Positions 1 through 6,749 of a stretch of 10,760 nucleotides of DNA are shown here, in pieces. The translations under genes and the position numbers were made by a program. The stretch comes from a gamma proteobacterium symbiont of Lucinoma myriamae (GTDB lineage: Bacteria; Pseudomonadota; Gammaproteobacteria; GRL18), in assembly GCA_025655635.1 (NCBI GenBank), contig JAHXIM010000503.1:1-10760 (forward strand), written 5' to 3'. The notes beneath the pieces were generated by a model, which saw nothing but the letters and a program-made list of their open reading frames with translations, was not told the origin of the DNA and did not search any database. Each line of letters begins with the position of its first letter. The first letter of the stretch is position 1.

Positions 1-31
1 CAACATTTTTAGTTCGCAACATTTTTAGTTC
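1..31. repeat. Two tandem copies of a 15-base direct repeat at the window edge
   Basis: The 15-base word CAACATTTTTAGTTC occurs at 1-15 and again at 17-31, separated by a single G, which gives a 16-base period. The two copies are identical. The array touches the first base of the window, so more copies may lie outside. No gene overlaps it. It could be a short tandem repeat or the repeated terminal sequence of a mobile element; the sequence in view cannot decide between these. Confidence 0.85.
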
Positions 32-250
32 ACCACATCGTGAATTGCAGATATAGAAAAGTCAGCTCTCTAAATCGGGCCGCTCTATATCGTTATATCG
101 TAAATTACTCTTGATCAATTTGAGCAATACATGAAATACACATGACTAAACTTTTTGAAAATAGAATCTCAGGCTCTCTAAGAACCTTTTCACAAAAAAA
201 CTCTTAAATCATTTTTTCATTTATGCAGGACGCATTATTAAGAAGAAGTG
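32..250. other. Non-coding stretch between the edge repeat and the last gene
   Basis: I see no credible reading frame, tRNA or rRNA here. The stretch lies downstream of the small gene that ends at 251. It is AT-rich, with short patterns such as TATATCG repeated at 86-92 and 94-100. One imperfect hairpin at 171-187 (7-bp stem with one G-U pair, 3-base loop) lies downstream of the small gene but has no U tract. No convincing terminator closes the operon inside the window. Confidence 0.5.
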
Positions 251-526
251 TTACTTGTCAGATATTTCATCCAACAAATTTTCTAATTCAATTTGAATCT
301 CATGGGGATTACAAGTGTTATCAGAATCACTCCCCACACCTCCATCCTGAGCATTCTCACTCGTCAAATCAAGATTCTCCAGAAAATCTTTAACACTGAT
401 CTGCACATCAATAGCAAATGTCGTTTTACCATTATCTCTTTTAAAGCGTCTAATACGAGTACTTCCCGCTTTATGAGCTATCTGACGTAATTCACTTTCT
501 GTACCGGCAATGCGTATTTTTAACAT
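251..526 (-). CDS. Small charge-segregated protein of unknown function
   Basis: The product is 91 residues and I do not recognise it. The start at 526 is supported by a very good ribosome binding site, GGGAGG, a few bases upstream; a longer frame reaching 637 would run into rlmB and is unlikely. The N-terminal half (about 1-46) is basic, opens with MLKIRIAGTESELRQIA and has an RIRRFKR patch at 24-30. It reads like strand, helix, then a pair of strands. The second half is acidic, with a Gly/Asp/Ser-rich linker near 61-70 and a likely acidic helix at 76-90. There is no signal peptide or membrane segment. It lies 34 bases after the rlmB stop, so it is probably co-transcribed with rlmB. The opening faintly recalls small DUF3970-type proteins (MKIRIEGT-like start), but that is only a resemblance. 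Existence is likely; function is unknown. Confidence 0.75.
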   Translation of the reverse strand: MLKIRIAGTESELRQIAHKAGSTRIRRFKRDNGKTTFAIDVQISVKDFLENLDLTSENAQDGGVGSDSDNTCNPHEIQIELENLLDEISDK

Positions 527-560
527 GCTCCCTCCCTTATGATATAAAAAGCTGTAGCGA

Positions 561-1337
561 TCATTTACTGCCTCTTTGACGAACCGCTTCAAATAAACTG
601 ATGCCGGTAGCAACTGAGACATTGAGACTCTCAACACTGCCGGTCATGGGTATTTTTACCAGCGCATCACAATTTTCCCGGATGAGTCTGCGCATTCCCT
701 TGCCTTCTGTGCCCATGACTAATGCTAAGGGGCCATTCAGATCACTTTCATAAATGCTTGTGTCCGTTTCACCCGCAGTACCAACGATCCATATCTGGTA
801 GCTTTTTAGTAATTTCAGCGTTCGAGACAGATTAGTTACTTGAATAAGTGGTACACTTTGATCGGCTCCACAAGCTACTTTTCGTACTGTAGGGGTGAGT
901 GAAACTGAGCGATCTTTAGGCACAATAATGGCATGAATGCCTGCGGCATCAGCCGTACGCAAACAGGCACCAAGATTATGCGGATCCTGAACACCATCGA
1001 GAATTAGTAAAAAAGGCGGTACTTCGAGTGTTTGCAGTAAATCATCAAGGAAGCTTTCTGATTTGACTTTGGGTGCTTTACTCTGGGCCACGACTCCCTG
1101 ATGATTGCCGGAGGTCATTTCATCCAGCTTTTTACGCTGAACTAAAGTGACTTTAACTGATTTTTTTCTGGCTAGTTCGATAATCGCAGAAACACGATTA
1201 TCTTTTCGAGAGCGATCCACAAAAAGAACTGAGACGTGTTTTTGCTCAGAGCCTTTGTCTTTATCATCCTTCCCGGCATCAGAACAATAATTAAGAGCTG
1301 ATTTAACGGCATGGATGCCAAAAATCAGTTCATCCAT
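561..1337 (-). CDS. rlmB: 23S rRNA (guanosine-2'-O-)-methyltransferase RlmB
   Basis: RlmB uses S-adenosylmethionine to methylate the 2'-O of G2251 (E. coli numbering) in the peptidyl-transferase P loop of 23S rRNA. The 258-residue product has an N-terminal substrate-binding domain (FGIHAV at 6-11) and a C-terminal SPOUT knot domain. All three SPOUT motifs are intact: LDGVQDPHNLGACLRTAD at 113-130 with the conserved Asn and Arg, LVMGTEGKGMRRL at 206-218, and IPMTGSVESLNVSVA at 229-243. It closely resembles E. coli RlmB (about 243 residues) but has a charged insertion near residues 19-34 (SDAGKDDKDKGSEQKH). The start codon lies inside the end of rnr (13-base overlap), with AGAAG upstream, so its translation is probably coupled to that of rnr. 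Confidence 0.97.
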   Translation of the reverse strand: MDELIFGIHAVKSALNYCSDAGKDDKDKGSEQKHVSVLFVDRSRKDNRVSAIIELARKKSVKVTLVQRKKLDEMTSGNHQGVVAQSKAPKVKSESFLDDLLQTLEVPPFLLILDGVQDPHNLGACLRTADAAGIHAIIVPKDRSVSLTPTVRKVACGADQSVPLIQVTNLSRTLKLLKSYQIWIVGTAGETDTSIYESDLNGPLALVMGTEGKGMRRLIRENCDALVKIPMTGSVESLNVSVATGISLFEAVRQRGSK

Positions 1338-3751
1338 CGACGTCTTCTATTTTTGCGTTTCTTTTTAGGCTGCTCTTTTTCTTCTGGTTTAGCCTGAGGC
1401 TGCTTTTGTGAAGCTACACTGCTTTGAGAACCAGAAGCAGAGCCTGATTTTTTGTCTGAGTTAAAGCGTTTTTTCGAATCTTTTTTAGCGCTCTTTTTAA
1501 AACCACCTTTTTTCTCAGTATGGGACTGTGCTGAGCCTTTGATCACAAAATCAATTTTTCGCTCATCAAGACTCACTGCGGCCACTTTTATACTGATTTT
1601 ACCACCTAATTGATAGGTCTTCCCGGTACGCTCTCCCTTCATGATGTGATTCATTTTATCATAATGATAATAATCATCTTTCAAGGCAGTAATATGAACT
1701 AAGCCTTCAACATGAATATCATCCAATACAACAAACAAGCCAAAGCCTGTTACTGTGCTGATAATACCATCAAGTTCTTCGCCCACTTTGTCCAGCATAT
1801 ACTCACATTTTAACCAGTCCATCGCATCACGAGTGGCATCGTCAGCACGGCGTTCTGTAATAGAGCAATGTTGACCTAATTCAGCCATTTGCTCCTGGGT
1901 ATAGTTATAACTTGACGCTTTTTGACCACGTACAATATGTTTGATTGCACGATGAACTAATAAGTCAGGATAACGGCGTATTGGTGAAGTAAAATGAGCA
2001 TAAGCATCAAAAGACAAACCAAAATGCCCCACATTCTCGGCTTCATAAACCGCTTGAGACAAACTGCGTAACATCACAGTCTGCAGTACTTCAAAATCAG
2101 GACGCTCTTTTATTTCATTGAGTAACTTGGAAAAATCTTTAGCCTGAGGCTCATCCCCGCCATCAAGAACAAGACTCAAAGGAGTGATAAACTCTTTTAA
2201 TGCCTTGAGTTTATCATCGGTAGGGCCTTTGTGATTACGATACAAGGCCGCTATTTTATTTTCTAATAGAAAGTTTGCCGCACTGACATTAGCTGCCAGC
2301 ATACATTCTTCAATGACGCGATGTGCATCATTACGTACAACAGGTACCAATTTTTCAATCTTTTTATGTTCGCCGAAAACAATTTGTGTTTCGACGGTTT
2401 CAAAATCAATAGCACCACGCTGGGCACGTTTTTTCGCCAGAGCCAGATACAGTTGATACAGTTCATGCAGATGCGGTAATAAGTCTGAATATTTTTCACA
2501 TAATTGCGTATCACCATCGAGAACCATTGCCGCCACCTGATTATAGGTGAGACGAGCATGGGAACGCATTAAGCCTTCACTAAAACGATAATCTTCAACT
2601 TCACCAGCTGCTGAGATATACATCTCACACACCATGGTCAGACGATCGACTTCAGGATTGATTGAGCATAAACCATTGGATAGTACTTCCGGCAGCATAG
2701 GGACAACTCGCCCAGGGAAGTAAACTGACGTACCTCGACGTTTTGCTTCTGCATCCAATGCTGTACCGCGCTCGACATAAGCCGATACATCAGCAATAGC
2801 AACCCATAAGCGCCAGCCGTTGTCCGTTTTTTGGCAACATACGGCATCATCAAAATCTTTTGCATCTTCACCATCAATAGTGACTAAAAGATGATCTCGA
2901 AAATCCTCACGCCCCACTTTACTCTCTTGTGGAACAGAAGGTTCCAAATCTGCAATTTCTGCTTCGAGCATCATGGGCCATTCATGTGGAATATCATAGC
3001 TGCGAATAGCAACGTCGATTTCCTGACCCGGCTCCATATGGCCGCCCAGATTTTGAATCACACGTCCCTTCGCTCGTTGAAACTGAGTAGGATAATAGAG
3101 GAGCTCAACCATCACCATTTGCCCGACTTCGGCACCATAAGTATGTTCTGCCGGGACGATAACATCATGGTTAATGCGCTTATGATCAGGCACTACCATT
3201 AATACGCCGTCACGATCTTCTAACTGACCAACGATGGTATTGGTATTGTTCTCAATGACTTTGACCAGAGAGCCTTCACGACGGCCTTTTCTATCAACAC
3301 CAGCCAGACGAACCTGAACCCGGTCACCGTGAAACACTCTGCGCATATCACGCATACCCAAAAATAAATCACCGCCGCCATCTTCAGCCAGTACAAAACC
3401 AAAGCCATCCGGATGAGCAGAGACTATACCTTCAAGCACTTCCAGCTCAGCAATCAACTCATAGCATTTTCGTCTATTAAAATAGAGTTGCCCATCACGT
3501 TCCATAGCACGTAATCTGCGTCGTAATCCTTCTTTTTGCTCAGGATCCTGCAAATTCAATAGCTTTTCAATCTGGAAGCGATTAATGGGTTCCGGCTGTT
3601 CAGTCAGAAGGTCGAGAATAAATTCCCGGCTTGGAATGGGATTTTCGTAATTTTTTGCTTCGCGCTTGGCGTAGGGATCTGAATTACCTGTTTTTTTGAC
3701 AGGTTTCTTTTTAGAGTAGTTGCCAGTGTCTTTATTAGAATTTCGGCTCAT
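1325..3751 (-). CDS. rnr: Ribonuclease R (3'-5' exoribonuclease)
   Basis: RNase R is a processive 3'-to-5' hydrolytic exonuclease of the RNB/RNase II family. It degrades structured RNA, takes part in rRNA and mRNA quality control, and acts in trans-translation. The product is 808 residues, close to the E. coli enzyme (813). Domains in order: a basic N-terminal extension (1-35), a winged-helix region (about 38-100, with NPIPSREFIL), two cold-shock domains (about 105-250), the RNB catalytic domain (about 280-610), an S1 domain (about 655-738), and a Lys/Arg-rich low-complexity tail (about 743-808). The metal-binding Asp residues are present in IDGEDAKDFDDAV (D293, D299, D301, D302), and HFTSPIRRYPDLLVHRAI is seen at 586-603. 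AAGGA lies about 8 bases before the ATG. The purA stop is 63 bases upstream, and the end overlaps rlmB. Confidence 0.98.
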   Translation of the reverse strand: MSRNSNKDTGNYSKKKPVKKTGNSDPYAKREAKNYENPIPSREFILDLLTEQPEPINRFQIEKLLNLQDPEQKEGLRRRLRAMERDGQLYFNRRKCYELIAELEVLEGIVSAHPDGFGFVLAEDGGGDLFLGMRDMRRVFHGDRVQVRLAGVDRKGRREGSLVKVIENNTNTIVGQLEDRDGVLMVVPDHKRINHDVIVPAEHTYGAEVGQMVMVELLYYPTQFQRAKGRVIQNLGGHMEPGQEIDVAIRSYDIPHEWPMMLEAEIADLEPSVPQESKVGREDFRDHLLVTIDGEDAKDFDDAVCCQKTDNGWRLWVAIADVSAYVERGTALDAEAKRRGTSVYFPGRVVPMLPEVLSNGLCSINPEVDRLTMVCEMYISAAGEVEDYRFSEGLMRSHARLTYNQVAAMVLDGDTQLCEKYSDLLPHLHELYQLYLALAKKRAQRGAIDFETVETQIVFGEHKKIEKLVPVVRNDAHRVIEECMLAANVSAANFLLENKIAALYRNHKGPTDDKLKALKEFITPLSLVLDGGDEPQAKDFSKLLNEIKERPDFEVLQTVMLRSLSQAVYEAENVGHFGLSFDAYAHFTSPIRRYPDLLVHRAIKHIVRGQKASSYNYTQEQMAELGQHCSITERRADDATRDAMDWLKCEYMLDKVGEELDGIISTVTGFGLFVVLDDIHVEGLVHITALKDDYYHYDKMNHIMKGERTGKTYQLGGKISIKVAAVSLDERKIDFVIKGSAQSHTEKKGGFKKSAKKDSKKRFNSDKKSGSASGSQSSVASQKQPQAKPEEKEQPKKKRKNRRRRWMN

Positions 3752-3769
3752 ATTTGTCCTTGAGTATTA

Positions 3770-3806
3770 GTGACAGACTGAAAGTAGTTATTACTCAGCC
3801 TGTCAC
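3770..3806 (-). promoter_or_regulatory. 12-bp stem-loop in the purA-rnr gap
   Basis: On the minus strand GTGACAGGCTGA (3806-3795) can pair with TCAGTCTGTCAC (3781-3770): 12 pairs with a single G-U, closing a 13-base loop that itself contains a GTA/TAC pair. It begins 8 bases after the purA stop and ends about 19 bases before the rnr start, just before the ribosome binding site. No U tract follows, so it does not look like an intrinsic terminator. A processing site, mRNA-end stabiliser or translational control element are the plausible roles. Confidence 0.6.
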
Positions 3807-3814
3807 CAAACCAT

Positions 3815-5107
3815 TTATTCAAATGGGTGTTTTAAAATAATCGTTTCATCACGATCAGGGCCGGTAGAAATAATATCAACCGGTGTTTTTGTCAGTTCTT
3901 CAATACGTTTTAAATAGGCTTTGGCATTATCAGGCAGTGCATCATAAGATGCTGCACCCACTGTTGATTCAGACCAGCCCGGCATTTCTTCATAAATGGG
4001 TACGCATTTATCATAAAGATCAGCACCAATAGGCGGTGTGCTAATTTTCTCACCGTCAATGTCATAAGCGGTACAAATATTCAATGTTTCTAAACCGTCC
4101 AATACGTCCAGCTTGGTAATACACATACCAGTAACACTATTGATTTGGTTAGAGCGATTGAGTGATACTATGTCTAACCAGCCACAACGACGTTCACGGC
4201 CTGTTGTAGCACCAAACTCATGACCTTTTTCACCCAGATATTGACCAATATCATCAAATAATTCTGTTGGGAAAGGACCTGAGCCGACACGTGTTGTGTA
4301 AGCTTTGGTAATACCCAGAATATAGTCAAAATACTTCGGACCAACACCTGAACCACTGGCAGCACCGCCGGCTGTAGTATTTGATGATGTGACATAAGGA
4401 TAAGTACCGTGATCAATATCTAATAATGCGCCCTGCGCACCTTCAAATAAGATACTATCGCCATTTTCACGATAACTATGCAGTACGTCAGTGACATCAG
4501 CAATCATGGGACGAATTTCATCAGCATAGGCCAGCGCTTCATCTAACGTGCTTTGATAATCAACAGTATCTGCTTTGTAATAATGTTCTAAGGCAAAGTT
4601 ATGGTATTCCATCACTTCTTTAAGTTTGCTGGCAAAGAGTTCAGTATTCAGTAAATCACCGACACGTAAACCACGGCGCGACACTTTATCTTCATAAGCG
4701 GGGCCAATACCACGACCTGTTGTACCAATGGCTTTTTTACCACGGGCAATTTCACGAGCCTGATCAAGTGCAACGTGATAAGGCATAATCAAAGGACAGG
4801 CTTCACTAATAAGCATTCTTTCTTTAGCATTAATGCCCTGCTCCTGCAGTTCTTTGAGTTCTTTAACCAGCGCGTCCATAGCCAGCACAACGCCATTACC
4901 AATCAGACATTGTACATTGTCTCTGAGGATACCCGACGGGATCAGGTGCAATACGGTTGTTTTGCCGTCAATAACTAATGTATGACCTGCATTGTGGCCA
5001 CCTTGAAAGCGAGAGACTGCTACAGCTTTATCTGTCAATAAATCAACAACCTTGCCCTTACCTTCATCACCCCATTGTGAACCGATGATGATGACATTTT
5101 TACCCAT
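3815..5107 (-). CDS. purA: Adenylosuccinate synthetase
   Basis: PurA converts IMP, aspartate and GTP to adenylosuccinate, GDP and phosphate, the first committed step from IMP to AMP. It is a cytosolic homodimer. The product from the chosen ATG is 430 residues (E. coli 432). Key elements are present: GSQWGDEGKGK at 9-19 with the catalytic Asp14, GGHNAGHT at 36-43 with catalytic His42, TTGRGIGPAYEDK at 129-141, the IMP-binding Arg pair near 144-145 (VSRRGLRVGD), TTGRERRCGWLD near 301-312, TKLDVLDGL for guanine recognition at 331-339, and STGPDRDET near 414-422. The frame extends five codons to a TTG at 5122, but GAGGA sits 8 bases before the ATG at 5107, so the ATG is preferred. It lies 51 bases after hisZ. 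Confidence 0.97.
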   Translation of the reverse strand: MGKNVIIIGSQWGDEGKGKVVDLLTDKAVAVSRFQGGHNAGHTLVIDGKTTVLHLIPSGILRDNVQCLIGNGVVLAMDALVKELKELQEQGINAKERMLISEACPLIMPYHVALDQAREIARGKKAIGTTGRGIGPAYEDKVSRRGLRVGDLLNTELFASKLKEVMEYHNFALEHYYKADTVDYQSTLDEALAYADEIRPMIADVTDVLHSYRENGDSILFEGAQGALLDIDHGTYPYVTSSNTTAGGAASGSGVGPKYFDYILGITKAYTTRVGSGPFPTELFDDIGQYLGEKGHEFGATTGRERRCGWLDIVSLNRSNQINSVTGMCITKLDVLDGLETLNICTAYDIDGEKISTPPIGADLYDKCVPIYEEMPGWSESTVGAASYDALPDNAKAYLKRIEELTKTPVDIISTGPDRDETIILKHPFE

Positions 5108-5153
5108 GTTGAATATCCTCAATAATTAGATTTAAAAATTATGTAATACAATA

Positions 5154-5170
5154 ACTTCCTATGCGGAAGT
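5154..5170 (-). other. Small hairpin spanning the hisZ stop codon
   Basis: On the minus strand ACTTCC (5170-5165) can pair with GGAAGT (5159-5154) around a 5-base loop. The hisZ stop codon (5161-5159) lies in the loop and 3' arm. The following bases (TATTGTATTAC) contain no proper U tract, so this is at best a weak structure at the hisZ-purA junction. It may be chance. Confidence 0.3.
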
Positions 5171-6349
5171 CACTTCAAGAACCTGCCATTCGCCAGAGTC
5201 ATTACTCAGTGTATGAGTACAACCCAGTGCCTGTGCATTGGAATTGGAATCGGTCAGTTGGCAAATGACCCGTTTACCCTGTTGGCGTAATTGTGACACC
5301 ATTTGCATTAGTGCTGCATCAGCAGCAGCCGGGGCAAAAATAGTCTCTTTGCTATCAGCAGCTTCTGGTTTAGAAACAAGCGAAACTAAGTGCGTTAAAT
5401 CGGTACTAAAACCCGTTGCAGCTCTGGAACGACCAAAGGTTTTACCAATGCCGTCATAGCGCCCGCCTTTAGCAATTTCTTGTCCATGACCGGGCAAGTA
5501 GGCGACAAATACTACACCGGTATGATAGTTATAACCACGCAATTCAGACAGATCAAAATAAAGTATTTGCTCAGGTACACGAGCAAGCAGGCCTTTGGCA
5601 ATGGCTTCGAGTTTATCCAGTTCGGTTTGCACTTCATCTCCGGTTAAGATGCTGCGTGCTTTATCAATCACGGAAATGTCACCATTTAAGTCAGTTAGCG
5701 ACATAAATTGTTGTTTTTGCTCATCACTGATGTCAAGAGTCGATAAGTAGCTTGATAGTTCGGTGACTGCTTTACGCTGCAGGGCATCAAATAAAGCATC
5801 TTCTTCAACTTCACTTAACTCCGCTTGTCGTGCCATACTGCGAAAAATACCGACATGCCCCAAATCAATGTGGAAGTCTTTAAGACCCACATTGTTCAGG
5901 GTCTGGATCATTAATAATAAGACTTCGATATCACTGGCGGCACCATTATGACCATACAGTTCAATACCGACTTGCAATGGGCTGCGTGACTGAGAAAAAC
6001 CTTCAAGTTTGGTTTTTAACACCTGACCAATATAACAAAAACGCGAAGGTTGTTCGGTCTTAATATGATGAGCATCAATACGCGCAATCTGAGGTGTCAT
6101 GTCGGCACGTACACCCAGCAGTTTGCCGGAAATTTGATCCGTCAGAGTGAAGGTCATTAATTGTAGATCATGTCCGGTTCCTGTTAATAAGGAGTCCAGA
6201 AAGTCAATCATGGGCGGCTCAACCAGATCGTATCCCCATGTTTGATATAAATCCAGTAAAGAACGGCGCTGTGATTCAATTGTTAACGCTTGTGGTGATA
6301 AGACTTCCTGAATGCCTTCAGGTAATAACCAGCGATCTTTTTTTAACAT
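5159..6349 (-). CDS. hisZ: ATP phosphoribosyltransferase regulatory subunit HisZ
   Basis: HisZ is a catalytically inactive paralogue of histidyl-tRNA synthetase. It partners short-form HisG to make the first enzyme of histidine biosynthesis and relay histidine feedback. The product is 396 residues, normal for the family. Class II synthetase-fold elements are visible: DRWLLPEGIQEVL at 5-17, a motif-1-like YDLVEPPMIDF at 40-50, a motif-2 region GVRADMTPQIAR (79-90) with RFCYIGQVLK (103-112), ELRGYNYHTG at 269-278, and a motif-3-like GGRYDGIGKTFGRSRAATGF at 295-314. The C-terminus after about 330 is short and lacks a full anticodon-binding domain, which separates it from HisS. Its position between the DUF2065 gene and purA matches Pseudomonas. 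The ribosome binding site is weak. The presence of HisZ implies that the genome encodes a short HisG elsewhere. Confidence 0.94.
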   Translation of the reverse strand: MLKKDRWLLPEGIQEVLSPQALTIESQRRSLLDLYQTWGYDLVEPPMIDFLDSLLTGTGHDLQLMTFTLTDQISGKLLGVRADMTPQIARIDAHHIKTEQPSRFCYIGQVLKTKLEGFSQSRSPLQVGIELYGHNGAASDIEVLLLMIQTLNNVGLKDFHIDLGHVGIFRSMARQAELSEVEEDALFDALQRKAVTELSSYLSTLDISDEQKQQFMSLTDLNGDISVIDKARSILTGDEVQTELDKLEAIAKGLLARVPEQILYFDLSELRGYNYHTGVVFVAYLPGHGQEIAKGGRYDGIGKTFGRSRAATGFSTDLTHLVSLVSKPEAADSKETIFAPAAADAALMQMVSQLRQQGKRVICQLTDSNSNAQALGCTHTLSNDSGEWQVLEVTSA

Positions 6350-6411
6350 ATCGTTTGTAATATCTCATTTCAGCTCTAATTTAAGCGATTAAAAAAGGCT
6401 TTTAAAAATTA

Positions 6412-6600
6412 TTAGTGTTTCAACACATAAATAGCGATAGCACCGATAACCATACTGATTATTCCGGTCCATCGCAATTGCTGTTCACTCATTTGAGAGG
6501 CATTGAACATCATCTGTTTAAACAATTTTGGATTTAGTATTGGCAGTAAACCTTCCAATACCAGCATCAATGCACCTGCAATTAGGATTTCATTCCACAT
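6412..6600 (-). CDS. DUF2065 family small inner-membrane protein (YjeT-like)
   Basis: The product is 62 residues with two hydrophobic segments, about 3-20 (EILIAGALMLVLEGLLPI) and about 44-60 (TGIISMVIGAIAIYVL), joined by a polar stretch with LNPKLFKQMMFNASQMSEQQLRW. The pattern LVLEGLLPILNPK is characteristic of DUF2065 (E. coli YjeT has LVLEGLGPMLYPK). The function is not known; the family is regularly found next to hflC and purA. The ATG at 6600 fits the family N-terminus; a TTG two codons earlier is possible. There is no visible Shine-Dalgarno sequence: the bases before the ATG are the U tract of the terminator after hflC. That is odd for a gene expected in this operon. The hisZ start follows 62 bases downstream. 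Confidence 0.88.
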   Translation of the reverse strand: MWNEILIAGALMLVLEGLLPILNPKLFKQMMFNASQMSEQQLRWTGIISMVIGAIAIYVLKH

Positions 6601-6604
6601 AAAC

Positions 6605-6639
6605 AAAAAAAATCCGGATTTTTACCAAATCCGGATTTT
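6605..6639 (-). terminator. Intrinsic terminator after hflC, abutting the next start codon
   Basis: The word AAATCCGGATTT occurs twice (6610-6621 and 6627-6638) and is itself palindromic. On the minus strand AAAATCCGGATTT (6639-6627) pairs perfectly with AAATCCGGATTTT (6621-6609) around a 5-base loop, giving a 13-bp stem. The last U residues of the 3' arm run on into an unbroken tract of eight U (6612-6605). This is a typical rho-independent terminator for the hflK-hflC transcript. The U tract ends four bases before the ATG of the DUF2065 gene, so terminator and gene start occupy the same space. Confidence 0.85.
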
Positions 6640-6651
6640 ATACTATTTTCC

Positions 6652-6694
6652 CTGTAGATTGAACTAATTTAACAATTATTCAATGTATCTACAG
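6652..6694 (-). other. Imperfect inverted repeat between hflC and its terminator
   Basis: CTGTAGATTGAA (6652-6663) is matched by TTCAAT (6679-6684) plus CTACAG (6689-6694), with four extra bases (GTAT) between the two halves. The result is a 12-bp stem with a 4-base bulge and a 15-base AT-rich loop, located 56 bases past the hflC stop and just before the terminator. It may be an mRNA 3'-end structure or a binding site; no function is evident. Confidence 0.45.
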
Positions 6695-6749
6695 CAAATA
6701 ATATGGCTTAAGCTTCTATACTCATTAGAAAAGGAGTAATCATTAGCAT

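Noticed and set aside
171..187. Hairpin after the small gene as a terminator
   Set aside because: The stem is only 7 bp with a G-U pair, and no U tract follows it on the minus strand.
527..637. Longer version of the small gene starting at 637, inside rlmB
   Set aside because: It would overlap the rlmB end by 77 bases, while a strong GGGAGG ribosome binding site supports the ATG at 526.
2891..3202. Plus-strand open frame inside rnr, and similar frames inside other genes
   Set aside because: It lies fully within a confidently identified gene on the other strand, and the translation resembles no family I recognise. The other overlapping frames fail for the same reason.
5108..5122. TTG start for purA five codons upstream
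   Set aside because: The GAGGA ribosome binding site lies between this TTG and the ATG at 5107, and the family N-terminus fits the ATG.
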